Program-made: the position numbers and the translations under genes
From: Conchocele bisecta
Lineage: Eukaryota > Mollusca > Bivalvia > Lucinida > Thyasiridae
Assembly (NCBI GenBank): GCA_029237695.1
Contig: CM055265.1
Location: 43,889,331-43,953,330 of the forward strand
Direction of reading: 5' to 3'
DNA: 64,000 nucleotides
Notes under the pieces: generated by a model
What the model was told of the DNA's origin: nothing
Seen by the model: only the letters and a program-made list of their open reading frames with translations
Databases searched by the model: none
In this document: piece by piece, positions 33,753 to 43,422 of the stretch
Position numbering within the stretch: position 1 is the stretch's first letter
Layout: every line of letters starts with the position of its first letter

Positions 33753-34521
33753 CAGGGATCCTCTAGATTATCGGACAAAAATGGCAGGTTTTTTATGATA
33801 TTTTTCTTAAAATAGCAGCTACGGGCATACAATTTGCACAGAACAATCTTCGGTTCTTGTTTTCTCAACGCATGCAAACTATTTAGCAAACTGTGCCATC
33901 TTTCTCACTTAAAATTGGGTCAGATCATCAGTCGTAAGATTGCCCTAAAATTAACATCGACAATCAATTATCCGGACAAATGTATGACCGTCTTATAACT
34001 TGTATTCTCACCTTACAATCATAATGTTATCGCATGAAAACCAGTATAAACAGCATTGTGTAGTTTTTCAGAAAAAACAATCAACATTCGCTTCTTGGAA
34101 AACATCGTATTTATAGAATGTATTGTATTTATAGAACAACTCTGCAATGACGTAATTGGCGCACTCGATTGAGCTCTTCATAATTTGGTAGAAAAATCCG
34201 CGGTAATGAGGCCCATAAAGGAAATTATGATCGTTTCGTACACTGGTGTTTTCGCACCTGTCGATTTTACCCACGAATTAATATGGGTGCGAAATGGTGT
34301 GTAATGGCTTGGGTCCGAAATGGCTTGGGGCGATTTGGCCTTGAAACAATTATTATTTGTTTTTGGATAAGTAGCGCTTCGTTCTTTTTCTATCATGATA
34401 CATTTTCGCATTCCTTCCTATCTGCTCTGTATTGTACATTCAATACTCTGTTGAGCGAAGTATGCAGACGATACGATGCATTCCTCCAATATCATTTTCA
34501 GACTGTTTAATACACAACAAC
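33753..34521. mobile_element. Left part of a pogo/Tigger-like TIR element split by the Polinton
   Basis: Starts TA-CAGGGATCCTCTAGATTAT / CGGACAAAAATGG. The other end, past the Polinton, reads (complement) TA-CAGGGGTCCGACCAATTA / TCCGGACAATC. The TATCCGGACA motif next to a TA target is typical of pogo/Tigger and related mariner-superfamily elements. No transposase frame in either part, so it looks non-autonomous or deleted. Confidence 0.65.
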
Positions 34522-34724
34522 AGTAGTATATAAGAGTCACAATGATACCATCACCCTCTGGAAGGCACCGGCTACGCGTGGCGCCCCCCGCCCCCCACCG
34601 CATGGTGGTATCATTGGTGACTCTTATATACTACTACCGCGAGACCATATATTTATGACATGAGAAGATACACCCTATTACAGATAAAAATCCCTATGTT
34701 ATACTCAGTATATATATATAACAA
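34522..34724 (+). repeat. Polinton left terminal inverted repeat with internal hairpin
   Basis: 203 bp matching 51568-51759 in inverse. The outer 114 bp (34522-34635) is an imperfect palindrome: AGTAGTATATAAGAGTCAC / AATGATACCA pairs with TGGTATCATTGGTGACTCTT / ATATACTACT around a GC-rich core with GGCGCC. This end has an extra CGCCCCC-like block in the core compared with the right end. The inner part ends in TATACTCAGTATATATATAT, a TATA-rich stretch that could act as a promoter. Confidence 0.92.
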
Positions 34725-35270
34725 TCTATCATACTTTTATTACGAATAAAATAACAACTGACACCCTATTAAAGATAAGAAATCCATAAGTTATACTCAG
34801 TATTTTACAGCAATCTGTCACAAATATAAACTGACACCCTATTAAAGACAAGTTATCCATAAGTTATACTAAGTATATTACAACAATCTGTCATACTTTA
34901 TTACGAATAAAATATAAACTGACACCCTATTAAAGATAAGAAATCCATAAGTTATACTCAGTATTTTACACCAATCTGTCACAAATATAAACTGACACCC
35001 TATTAAAGACAAGTTATCCATAAGTTATACTAAGTATATTACAACAATCTGTCATACTTTATTACGAATAAAATATAAACTGACACCCTATTAAAGATAA
35101 GAAATCCATAAGTTATACTCAGTATTTTACACCAATCTGTCACAAATATAAACTGACACCCTATTAAAGACAAGTTATCCATAAGTTATACTAAGTATAT
35201 TACAACAATCTGTCATACATATATTACAAATAAAATATAAACTTACACCCTATTGAAGATAAAAATCTAT
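34725..35270. repeat. Left-end subterminal tandem repeat, ~161-bp unit
   Basis: CTGACACCCTATTAAAGATA / AGAAATCCATAAGTTATACT alternates with CTGACACCCTATTAAAGACA / AGTTATCCATAAGTTATACT. The two half-units make ~161 bp, about three times over, and derive from the inner TIR (ACACCCTATTACAGATA). The right end of the element has only the single TIR copy. Confidence 0.88.
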
Positions 35271-35287
35271 TGGTTATACTCAGTATA

Positions 35288-38200
35288 ATGCCTACCATAA
35301 AGCAAATGAGATAGCAAGCTAAGAGTTGGGGAATTTCCCTAAGAGGTTTGAGACTCAAGAAAGATATAGCAGATAGGATAAGTGACGCGCGAGCCGTCGT
35401 CTACGAGGAGAGGCTGCGGAGTGCGGTTTCAACCGGACGACTGCCCGCCGACCCCGAAAAACGCTCAGAGAAATTGGAGAACGAGACGACGGCCAGTCTG
35501 CGCGCCACCGCTTATGCGCAGCGTGTAAAAGAAGATCCCACCGCACGTAGAAAACCCCTATACAAGGCGTACTACAATAAGATTTATCAAGGGTTGGTGG
35601 GGAGACCTCCAAAGAAGAGGAGAGATATCGCCAGAGCTTTGGTGGAGGAGGGTCCCAGGATTCTCGCCGAAGAAGCCGAAGTTAGGGAAACTGTTGATAG
35701 GGGTAGGAGGAAGATAGTATGGACTTTCGAGAGGGGGGTAGACGGGGAGATCGCTAATCGCATAATGAATAAAATTCGCCCAGAGATGACCATGGCATGT
35801 TATCTGAGGTATTCGTGCTCATATCGTATTAGGAACATAGAGACCGACGCTACTATGATCTATCACAAACAATCAAAGGGCAGTCCGTGGATAAACGAGA
35901 TCGCCAAAGCCGAGAGTTGGATATCCGATAGAGAGAAAGGTCGAATGGACATCGACAAAGTCGATAGACCAAACACAAAATGGACCTTCGTTCGTTGGAT
36001 ATCGGTCGAGGTGAAGATGATCATCGACGCACAACAACTTCTCATGGGAGCGGGAAAACTCCCAGACTGGTTAAGACAGAAAAAGGGAATGTATTCCGTC
36101 GACACGTACGACGACTACTTGTGTCTGTTTAGGTGCATAGCCATCCAACGTGGAGGGAGACCAGACCGCTGTTGTGAGAAGGCACGAGCTCTGGCTCGCG
36201 AATATCTCGGGCATGATAACGGACCGGGTAGCCAGGGAATTCCCCTGTACGATATTAAGAAGGTCGAAGAGCATTTCAAGCTGGGTATTCGCGTTTACGA
36301 GCCCACCGCCGATGGAGTGTGGTACCTCATGAAGGTTCCGGCAAATTACGACGTGGTTGGGGGGAAGACAATGACGATAGGAATGTTTGGAGGTCACTCG
36401 TTCCTCATAACGAATCTCCGCAAGATGACGAACGAGTACGGGTGCACCGGATGTCAACAACGGTTCACAAAGTCATGTAACATGCACAGGCACGCGACCA
36501 CCTGCATGGGTGGGAAGACCGTGGTGACATGTCCAGGTAAGAGGGTAGAGAGACCACAGTCGGCCTACGAGAAGGCGTTCTATCCTAAGGGGTCAGCGAG
36601 TGTGAGGTCGATTCAATGGTTGAGCAGAGAAGAGGAGAGGGTGGGAAAGCACATACATCACGCCGACTGCGGTCACGGTGGTGAGAGGTGGGTGGCCGGT
36701 GATCCGGTCGACGGTTACTGTCACGAGACCGAGACCGTGTTTCAGTTTCACGGATGCTACTGGCACGGGTGTCCGAGTCATTGCATGAGAGGTAACGCGA
36801 GATCGCTCTTCAAGAGGACGAAAATTCAAGACGCCAAGATAAGGAAGGCGGGTTACGAGCTGGTTGTGATGTGGGAGTGCGAGTGGTTGAATAAGGTGAA
36901 TACCTACTATCCACAATCGCCACGCGAGGAGGAGACGACTCTGTACCCCCACCAGATAGTCTACGACTTCGAGGCGTATCTCGACAAGTCAAAAACCACG
37001 CGACCCACCAAAGACCTGACCTTCGAGGTCGAGCACGTTCCTATATCGGTGTCGTTGGGGGATACGATGCATGAAGGGATCACACACCTATGCGAACGAG
37101 ATCCCGACACGCTAGTCGAGAAGTTCGTGACCGAGCTGCAGATGAGAGGCAAGGCAATCAGGGAGGGGGTTAGGAAGAAGTATCTGCCGACCGACATAGA
37201 TATGTTATCGAAGTCTCAGCAAGCAAAGATTATCTCTTGGATTGACCAAGTCCCGGTGGTGGGGTTCAACTGTAGCAGGTACGACCAGAACCTCATCAAG
37301 CAGTACTTTGTAGAGAAGTTGGCGGCCACCGTAAATAAGGTGATGGTCGGAAAGAGAGCCAGCACGACGATGTTTCTGTTTACCCCGGACTTTAGATTTC
37401 TCGACATCATCCAGTATCTGGGACCCGGTACCACGTACGACCGGTGGGTTAAGGCGTACGACTGTAAAACGGTAAAGTCTCACTTTCCGTACGAGTGGTT
37501 CGATAGCGCGGACAAGCTCGACCATCCGGGGCTGCCAGACTATCCCGAGTGGTACTCGAAGTTGAAGGGTGAGTTCCTTCTGTCGTTGTCCGAGTGGAAA
37601 AAGTGTAAGAAGGTATTCCGAGAAAAGGGGATGAAGACGTTCAAGGAATGGTTGCAACACTACAACGACTTGGATGTAGGACCGTTCCTGGAGGCTCTGA
37701 CTAAATGACGGAGTTCTACAGGGGAAGAGGCGTGGACATACTCAAGGATGCTGTGTCTCTGCCCGGTGTTTCCCTTCAGTACCTACTCCGCGGGTCGATC
37801 GATGGGAAGGCGGACACGCCCGAGCTGTGGTCACCGAAGTCTGAAACTTACGAGATGATGAAGCAGGGATTGGTCGGTGGTCCGTCCATAGTATTCTCCA
37901 TATACGCCGAGGCTGGAAGGTCAACGATCAGGGGTCAGGTGGGGAGTCGGGAGGAGAAGATGTGCAAGGCGGTGCTGGGGTACGATGCCAATGCTCTGTA
38001 CCTATCTACTCTGTCGAAGGACATGCCGTGTGGTGAGGAGCAGATATGGACGTGTGACGACCCGGAAAGACAGTCGTATATAAACTGTTTCGTGAAGAAG
38101 GTCAGGAGTGAAAATTGGTTCGGATTTGCGGAGTTGGATATAGAGGTCCCGGAAACGTTGAGAGACAAGTTCTCGGAAATGTCACCGCTGTTCGTTAATC

Positions 38201-39227
38201 GAGAAGTCGATGAGAACGAGGTTCCACAGCACATGAAGGACTACCTGGCCGGGACCGGGAGGAAAAGAGTCGAAGGACAGAGAAAGCTCGTGGGGACAAT
38301 GTCCGCCAAGAAGATGATCATATACTCCCCGCTGCTAAAGTGGTATCTGGAGCACGGTCTGATCGTCAAGGCGGTGCATAGGGTGATAGACTACACGCCC
38401 GGCAAACCGTTTCAATGGTTCGTAAAGAGGTCACCGCTGCTAGACGGACGGGGGACGTCGACAAGAGCAAGGCGGTGTTGGCGGAGATATTCAAACTGGT
38501 TGGCAACGCGTGTTGTGGCAAGCTGATAGAGGCACAAGAGAGACACCTGAACACCACATATACGAAGGATGAGAAGACTGTCGATCGGGCACTGAGGTCG
38601 GCGTGGTTCGATGACCTGGAGGAGATTGGGGAGGCTTACGAGATATCGAGCAGGAAGACTCGAGTGGTGATCAACAGACCGTTTCAGTGTGGCATAGCGG
38701 TCTACCAGTTGGCCAAGCTCCGGATGCTGGAGTTCTACTACGATTTCTTGGACAAGTACGTGGATCGCGGAGATTTCGAACTGATACAGATGGACACTGA
38801 CAGCATGTACTTCGCGCTTTCGGAGAAGACACTGGCGGCGGTGGTGAGAAAGAATATGAAGAGAAAGTTTAATAAGGAGAAGACCGAGTGGTTGGCGTGG
38901 GACGTGTGGAGCAACAGAACTCCTGGACTGTTCAAGCTGGAATTCGAAGGGGATAGAGCCATCGCTCTGTGTAGCAAGTGTTACTACGTGAGTGGTGATG
39001 GAAAATCTAAGCACTCGGCCAAGGGGATGTCGAAGACATCTAACAATCTGACTTGGGGAAGGTATAAGAGTGCTCTCGAAGGGGGTAGGGATATGGCGGG
39101 GAACAGGGGATTCCGAATGATTAACGGGGTGATGAAGACGTACAAGCAGGAAAAGTTGGGGTTGTCGGCGTATTACGACAAGAGGAGAGTGATGGAAGAC
39201 GGGTTACACACCGAGCCTATAGGATAG
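35288..39227 (+). pseudogene. Polinton protein-primed family B DNA polymerase (broken)
   Basis: Replicative polymerase of the element. N-terminal region has DDYLCLFRC (near 36110), a CxxC...HxHxxxxC zinc-finger motif (about 36441-36510) and GCYWHGC (near 36754). Exonuclease motifs: YDFEAYLD (36961), GFNCSRYD (about 37261) and the YNDLD region (about 37660). Polymerase motif A YDANALYL (about 37981), B KLVGNACCGK (about 38493), C MDTDSMYF (about 38788). Full span ~1,310 codons, normal for Polinton PolB. Breaks: in-frame TAG at 35312-35314 eight codons after the likely ATG at 35288; frame change at 37702-37708; frame change in the A run at 38424-38426. Motif B has Cys where family members usually have Tyr. 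Convergent with the integrase gene, overlapping by ~11 bp. Confidence 0.93.
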
Positions 39228-40295
39228 GTAAACAAAATAAAGAACTCTGAAAAAAGGAGAGAATACTAAAGACTCTGACGATCCGGGGGTAGCTGGGTGT
39301 CAGAAGGCACCGCAAGAAGTTCTTCGCGAACAACCCTCGAGATGGCCCATCATCCAAATAGTAGAGCACGGGCTCATCGGGCTTGGTAATAGATCGATCT
39401 AGATGATATACATTGAGAGACCACACGGGATCAGTCGCGCGGCGGCTGCCACCTTCGAGCTCTCCCTGTTGATAGAGGTAACGGACGTCAATATCCGATG
39501 GAAGCCGTTGCTCCTCTAAACCAACGGGTCGCCCTCGCGAGATGGCAGAGGGCTTGCTCGTCACCCTTTTAAACTTGATAGCATCTACAGGCTTCTTACC
39601 TATCAATCTGGTCACCTCTCCGTTCAGTGCGGAGACCACGGCGGGCAGTCTGGCCACCCACTCGGTCGATCGCGAATGAGGGTCTACAAGTTCTTTAGCG
39701 TATTGGTGTCCGAACAGTCTCTCAGCCAGGGTTCGATTGAAGCGCTCCACGATCCCCTGGTCCCGGTGGATGTTGACGCGGCCGCATCTGATAGAAACGT
39801 CGTGCTTAGACAATAGATGAGAGACCGCGCCGATGAACTCGCGGCCGGGATCGACCTGGAGAAGATTCGGCCATTTGAGAGGACTCCTCTTATATATTCG
39901 GGAGAGAGCCTCGGCCACCTCCTTAGACTCTTTAGTGGCCAACGGCTCAGCCCCCTTATAACGACTCGCTACGTCAACGATTGTCAGTGAGTACTTGTAC
40001 GTCTTGTGACCGACGCGATCGTGAGGGAGAAACAGGAGATCCGCTTGGTGAACTTGTTTCGGTACCGGCACGTCGAATTTCGGGCGCGGAATATTGTGAG
40101 GCGCGGTAAATAGATCTGCCAGATGGCCTGCTTCTTGAGCCATTCCTTGACAGTGTTTTCTGAAACCTTGGTTGCCGCCGCGAGGTTCTTGATGGCCGCG
40201 AGTCCCTTCCAGTAGCCGCGGGGGCTGTAGTACGCGTTCGCTAGCTTGCGCGTTAGGCGAACTGATAGTTTGGTATTAAGTTTGCGCGTGTTCAT
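39217..40295 (-). pseudogene. Polinton retrovirus-like DDE integrase (broken)
   Basis: Catalyses insertion of the element. The N-terminal part (from 40295) is a helix-turn-helix-like segment ending KEWLKKQAIWQIYLP. The catalytic core follows in another frame: HQADLLFLPHD (first Asp), LLQVDPGREF (second Asp) and QGIVERFNRTLAERLFGHQY (Glu, 34 residues after the second Asp). Downstream are KKPVDAIK and VRYLYQQGELEGG...RRATDPVWS, typical of the SH3-like C-terminal region. Breaks: a frame change at about 40100-40106 between N-terminal domain and core, and another at the C run 39334-39336 that swaps the last ~20 residues. N-terminal start overlaps the upstream ORF by 20 bp. Confidence 0.93.
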
Positions 40296-40626
40296 CGTAT
40301 GCGATGTATTCTAATATATCGGACAATCTCCAACATGCCCTCGCCAGATCGTCCGGTAACTGCGTCGATAATAATAAACCTTTGTTGGAAGTACAATCGC
40401 GATTGGGGGTTAAGTTCTGAAGGAATTTGGGAAAATCTAATCCCCCAGGATTGGTGGAGGAATCTAACATCCGCTTTGCGAAAAGGGTGGCCGCTTTTTC
40501 GTCATCCCGCCACGTCTCGAGAGAATCTCGGGCCAGACGAATCATACCCTTTGCACCAACCATGCGGTGTTTAAGGGCAGTGTAGCCTACATCAATCATA
40601 GCAAAATAAAGTTTGTCAACTGACAT
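40276..40626 (-). CDS. Unrecognised 116-aa Polinton ORF
   Basis: Intact frame from ATG, preceded by a TATATATATATATTTATA tract (40631-40648) that could be its promoter. Soluble, helix-rich, charged (MSVDKLYFAMIDVGYTALKH; a DDLARACWRLSDILEYIAYD tail). No membrane segment or motif I can name. It is the gene between the integrase and the membrane-protein cluster. I cannot assign a function. Confidence 0.65.
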   Translation of the reverse strand: MSVDKLYFAMIDVGYTALKHRMVGAKGMIRLARDSLETWRDDEKAATLFAKRMLDSSTNPGGLDFPKFLQNLTPNRDCTSNKGLLLSTQLPDDLARACWRLSDILEYIAYDEHAQT

Positions 40627-40674
40627 CGTTCTATATATATATATTTATAAAAAAAGTTATTTAAAATAATTAAT

Positions 40675-41106
40675 TTAAAATCTCGATTGAATACAGTAGC
40701 CGACAAGCCCCACCACACCCATTCCCACGACGATGAACGCGATCTCGCGGTCTTTTTGGGGCTCTGACGGTACATAGAAATCTGAAAGTTGGGGCTCGCG
40801 ATCCAGCGGCGCGAGACTTTTGTGCGGATATGCCAGCGCGTACTCGCGGTTGGCTTCTTCAACGTTCTGAAAAGTTTGTGCGGCGTGATTTTCGAGGCGA
40901 AGCTCTTCATTGACCCAGTCCAGATGGGCGGTTCGTTTTTTCGACCACGCTTCCTTTGCGCTATTGAGTTGTTCTACAGCTAAATCGTGACGCTTACGCT
41001 CCTCATCCACGTTCGAGCTTTTCATTTTAGAGAATATAAAGTTGCTACCGCTGAACGCCAATGCGTTTACAAGTGCACCACCTACTATTACTGCGATTGA
41101 AGCCAT
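40675..41106 (-). CDS. Conserved Polinton two-TM protein, 143 aa
   Basis: Begins MASIAVIVGGALVNALAFSG, a hydrophobic helix (residues 3-25). It continues as a charged coiled-coil-like middle (ERKRHDLAVEQLNSAKEAWS), a LSDFY-PSE-QKD segment, and a second hydrophobic helix at residues ~120-138. This layout and the GGALVNALAF and LSDFY motifs match a family I recognise from other animal Polintons, function unknown. Its ATG directly abuts the stop codon of the 77-aa gene upstream (0 bp), so the two are probably co-transcribed. Intact. Confidence 0.8.
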   Translation of the reverse strand: MASIAVIVGGALVNALAFSGSNFIFSKMKSSNVDEERKRHDLAVEQLNSAKEAWSKKRTAHLDWVNEELRLENHAAQTFQNVEEANREYALAYPHKSLAPLDREPQLSDFYVPSEPQKDREIAFIVVGMGVVGLVGYCIQSRF

Positions 41107-41340
41107 TTATTTCCATATATTAACTGGTAGAATTCCAGCTTTAACTAGATAATCTCGGGTCCAAAGTGCGGCCACTACATCTAAGGTCGCGAGCCCTACG
41201 TCTCTCACAGTAAAGTCCAATTTGGGAGCGGATCCTCCTAGGGCCATCTTTGATAGTCGAGCATACCCGATACTGAAACCCGATATCACCACGGCGTGAT
41301 AAAGCGCATTCACTAACATTTTACCATCTTGTTCAGCCAT
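41107..41340 (-). CDS. Small two-TM protein, 77 aa, Polinton-conserved
   Basis: MAEQDGKMLVNALYHAVVIS starts with a hydrophobic helix; a second hydrophobic stretch is VGLATLDVVAALW. The C-terminus has TRDYLVKAGILP, a pattern I associate with small membrane proteins in other Polintons. Size and topology resemble a holin or membrane-remodelling protein, but that is only a guess. Five bases separate it from the 170-aa gene upstream. Intact. Confidence 0.75.
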   Translation of the reverse strand: MAEQDGKMLVNALYHAVVISGFSIGYARLSKMALGGSAPKLDFTVRDVGLATLDVVAALWTRDYLVKAGILPVNIWK

Positions 41341-41345
41341 TATAA

Positions 41346-41858
41346 TTATTGCATATAAAAGGGGTCGCGATCAATGTTTAAATGGGGCGCATCCAATCGC
41401 GATTGGTGTTTCGTAACTTTCTTCTGAGCACTGGCTGGTTGTTTTTTCGATAATAGGGGGTATTTCCACATGCACAGGGCACCAACAACTGCCAGACCAC
41501 CACCAACAACCCAACTCCAATTCACGAATTTGGGTTCAATCGGATTCGCCCAACCTCGATTGGGTGTTGAGTGTGCTTCCAATTCGTGAATTGGGGGTGT
41601 TGTTGTACTCAACTCTGTCTTCAGATGTTTTGCTGTCTCCGTCCCCGATTGCAACGACTGTTTAGGCTCTCGAAGCTCGGCGAGTATTTTATCTTGTTTA
41701 ACTTTTCGGGTGGCAGCCGCCGCCCGCCCAGCTGCCTGTCTTTTGGGATTTTTTATATGCGGTATGTCATCCAGTGGCGGAGTAACACTCGGGTTCGATT
41801 GGGTTGGAGCAATCGGGTTCAACTCCGTCACTCTCGCGGGTGTGTCTTGTGTCATCAT
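41346..41858 (-). CDS. Single-TM Polinton protein with basic N-terminal region, 170 aa
   Basis: The Pro/Thr-rich N-terminus leads to a basic KNPKRQAAGRAAAATRKVK segment (residues 36-54). A linker and one membrane helix WSWVVGGGLAVVGALCMWKY (residues ~114-133) follow, then a basic tail ending DPFYMQ. The NPKR-AAGR motif plus a late TM is shared with a recurrent Polinton protein of unknown role. Its start overlaps the end of the 220-aa gene by about 90 bp in another frame. Intact. Confidence 0.75.
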   Translation of the reverse strand: MMTQDTPARVTELNPIAPTQSNPSVTPPLDDIPHIKNPKRQAAGRAAAATRKVKQDKILAELREPKQSLQSGTETAKHLKTELSTTTPPIHELEAHSTPNRGWANPIEPKFVNWSWVVGGGLAVVGALCMWKYPLLSKKQPASAQKKVTKHQSRLDAPHLNIDRDPFYMQ

Positions 41859-42426
41859 TTATGATATTAATATTAGGGCTTATAGTTCGTGGGCATATAT
41901 GTCCAAATTGACAGTGTTTACCCGTGGTCAACGCGGTTGTCAGCGGAGCTAAGTACATTCCAAACTTGTGATAAATTGAGCAGCAAGCTGTTCTAAGAGT
42001 GTGACCTATAAAAGGGTCAGTCTCTAGATCGTCAATCAATCCCGCGGTGTTTGGTATAGGGAGAAGTATACTAACGGCGGTTGCGTACAAATGAATAGCC
42101 GCCGATCCGAGAGTTTTTGTCATCTCCGCACCTAACCTAGATTCGTATCGCGCATACATTTTATCGATCTCCGCATCTGACATCTTATCCACCTGAAAAA
42201 CTGAGAGACGCCTACCGAGATAATGCTCCGATTGTCCCCCAGCAACCAGCGCAGCTAGCCGCTCTCGTCGCGCCGCATTTTCATTCGGAGTCGTTGCACT
42301 CAACCCAATACCAACCGCCGTTGGAGTTGATTCCGATTGCTCTGTCGGATCATTATCTTTCAGGGTGTTGGCAGTCGGAGTTGAGCTTTCTTCTATTAGC
42401 TGATCGAGAAGTTCGTCGCAGTTCAT
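41767..42426 (-). CDS. Conserved Polinton protein, 219 aa, unknown function
   Basis: The open frame extends upstream to 42561, but I choose ATG 42426 (MNCDELLDQLIEESSTP): the upstream part lies in a short-repeat intergenic region and an AAGAAAATTAGC box precedes this start. Features are a Ser/Thr-rich linker, then AARRERLAALV, SEHYLGRRLSVFQVDKMSDA and IDKMYARYESRLGAEMTKTL, and a C-terminal part with FGMYLAPLTTALTTGKHCQF. These motifs match a family common in animal Polintons. Possible amphipathic helices; no clear TM segment. Intact, but the last ~30 residues overlapping the next gene may not be conserved. Confidence 0.75.
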   Translation of the reverse strand: MNCDELLDQLIEESSTPTANTLKDNDPTEQSESTPTAVGIGLSATTPNENAARRERLAALVAGGQSEHYLGRRLSVFQVDKMSDAEIDKMYARYESRLGAEMTKTLGSAAIHLYATAVSILLPIPNTAGLIDDLETDPFIGHTLRTACCSIYHKFGMYLAPLTTALTTGKHCQFGHICPRTISPNINIINDDTRHTRESDGVEPDCSNPIEPECYSATG

Positions 42427-42559
42427 TATTGCTAATTTTCTTAAAATTAATTTATCTATTCTAACAAGTCTCATCACTTTATGCCAAGCGCACCACCCGA
42501 TACTTATGATCACCATTATGCTCACAACAAAGCTCGCAGCGGAGCACCAAATTGTTAAC

Positions 42560-42717
42560 ATTGTTAACCATTGTTCAGCATTAGTTCAACATTTGTTAAG
42601 CATTTGTTCAGCATTGTTCAGCATTTGTTCAGCATTGTTCAGCAATTGCTAAGCATTATTAAGCATTTACTCGGCAGTTACTAAACGAGCGTTAAGTAAT
42701 TGCTAATTAATTATTAA
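42560..42717. promoter_or_regulatory. Intergenic iteron-like GTTCAGCATT repeats
   Basis: Between the ATPase stop and the 219-aa gene, TTGTTCAGCATT-type units recur every ~11-12 or ~22-24 bp (about eight between 42565 and 42660), followed by CTAAGCATT/AAGCATTTAC variants and an AT-rich TTAATTATTAATTA tract. Looks like a protein-binding array or recombination-prone minisatellite. Confidence 0.6.
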
Positions 42718-43422
42718 TTAATTGATAACTTCGTAAGCAGTTGGTTGATCAGTCTTCAGCAAAAGCTTGGCGTGCTTAGTTTCCGAAAGCATATGTCGAA
42801 CCTCCAGGCGCTCCTCGCGCGTTGGGATAACGTCATTCTCTCGAAGACAGTCATCGAATGAGTCTCGGTCCTTGCAGTGAAAGAGGGCGACCCATTTCGT
42901 TTGCTCACGCAGATCCTTGAGGACGGCGTTGTTCTTTTGAGTGGATATCCATACGCTTTGCCTAGCATGGCAGCCAGAAAATGCGAGCTCGGAGAGCATG
43001 TCCTTCTTTTTGGTCATCGCCGCCTTGGCCGAGCAATCGGCAATCACGTATAGGGTGGGCTCACCCTGGAATCTTTGGTATAAACCACGCAGCCAATCGT
43101 GAAGCCTATCACCGGGGTCAATAACGTATACCTCAGGGTCGGTCCATATCCACGGGCGCCGCTGATAAGTATCGTTGTGCCGCACAGTGGGACACAGGAT
43201 CACAATGTGACGAAAGGCATCGCGGTAGGAGCCCTCGAGTAAGTCTAGGATGAAAACCGTTTTTCCACATCCTGTCTGCCCACATATTATGGCAGAGTGG
43301 GCATCTCCAATCGTGAATTGGTATTGATTGCTAATTTTCTTATTTTTTTCAAATTTATTAATTAATAAATCGTTAGATGAATTTTTTATTAAATCAGTAG
43401 AGTGCTGAGACGTATCGACCAT
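42718..43422 (-). CDS. FtsK/HerA-superfamily genome-packaging ATPase, 234 aa
   Basis: Pumps element DNA into capsids in related viruses (A32-like family). Walker A is ICGQTGCGKT (residues 47-55). The Walker B region is TLYVIADCS (residues ~123-131), followed by KKKDMLSELAFSGCHARQSV and the sensor-like WISTQ. The C-terminal block KDRDSFDDCLRENDVIP and AKLLLKTDQPTAYEV is typical of Polinton ATPases. The frame is intact and of normal length. At Walker B one acidic residue is followed by Cys (ADC), where I would expect two (DDC). Its start overlaps the capsid gene end by 29 bp. Confidence 0.92.
   Translation of the reverse strand: MVDTSQHSTDLIKNSSNDLLINKFEKNKKISNQYQFTIGDAHSAIICGQTGCGKTVFILDLLEGSYRDAFRHIVILCPTVRHNDTYQRRPWIWTDPEVYVIDPGDRLHDWLRGLYQRFQGEPTLYVIADCSAKAAMTKKKDMLSELAFSGCHARQSVWISTQKNNAVLKDLREQTKWVALFHCKDRDSFDDCLRENDVIPTREERLEVRHMLSETKHAKLLLKTDQPTAYEVIN

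Noticed and set aside
33753..34521. Possible transposase gene inside the pogo-like element.
   Set aside because: No DDE/D or helix-turn-helix-like frame in the left 770 bp or the right 290 bp.
37702..37708. TAAATGA at the PolB break as programmed frameshift or reinitiation.
   Set aside because: No canonical slippery heptamer, and PolB has two further unrelated lesions, so a simple indel is more likely. Not fully excluded.
42427..42561. N-terminal extension of the 219-aa ORF as a membrane anchor (MLTIWCSAASFVVSIMVIIS).
   Set aside because: It falls in the AT-rich and repeat-bearing intergenic region, and the family resemblance starts at MNCDELL. The extension could still be real, so it is recorded here.
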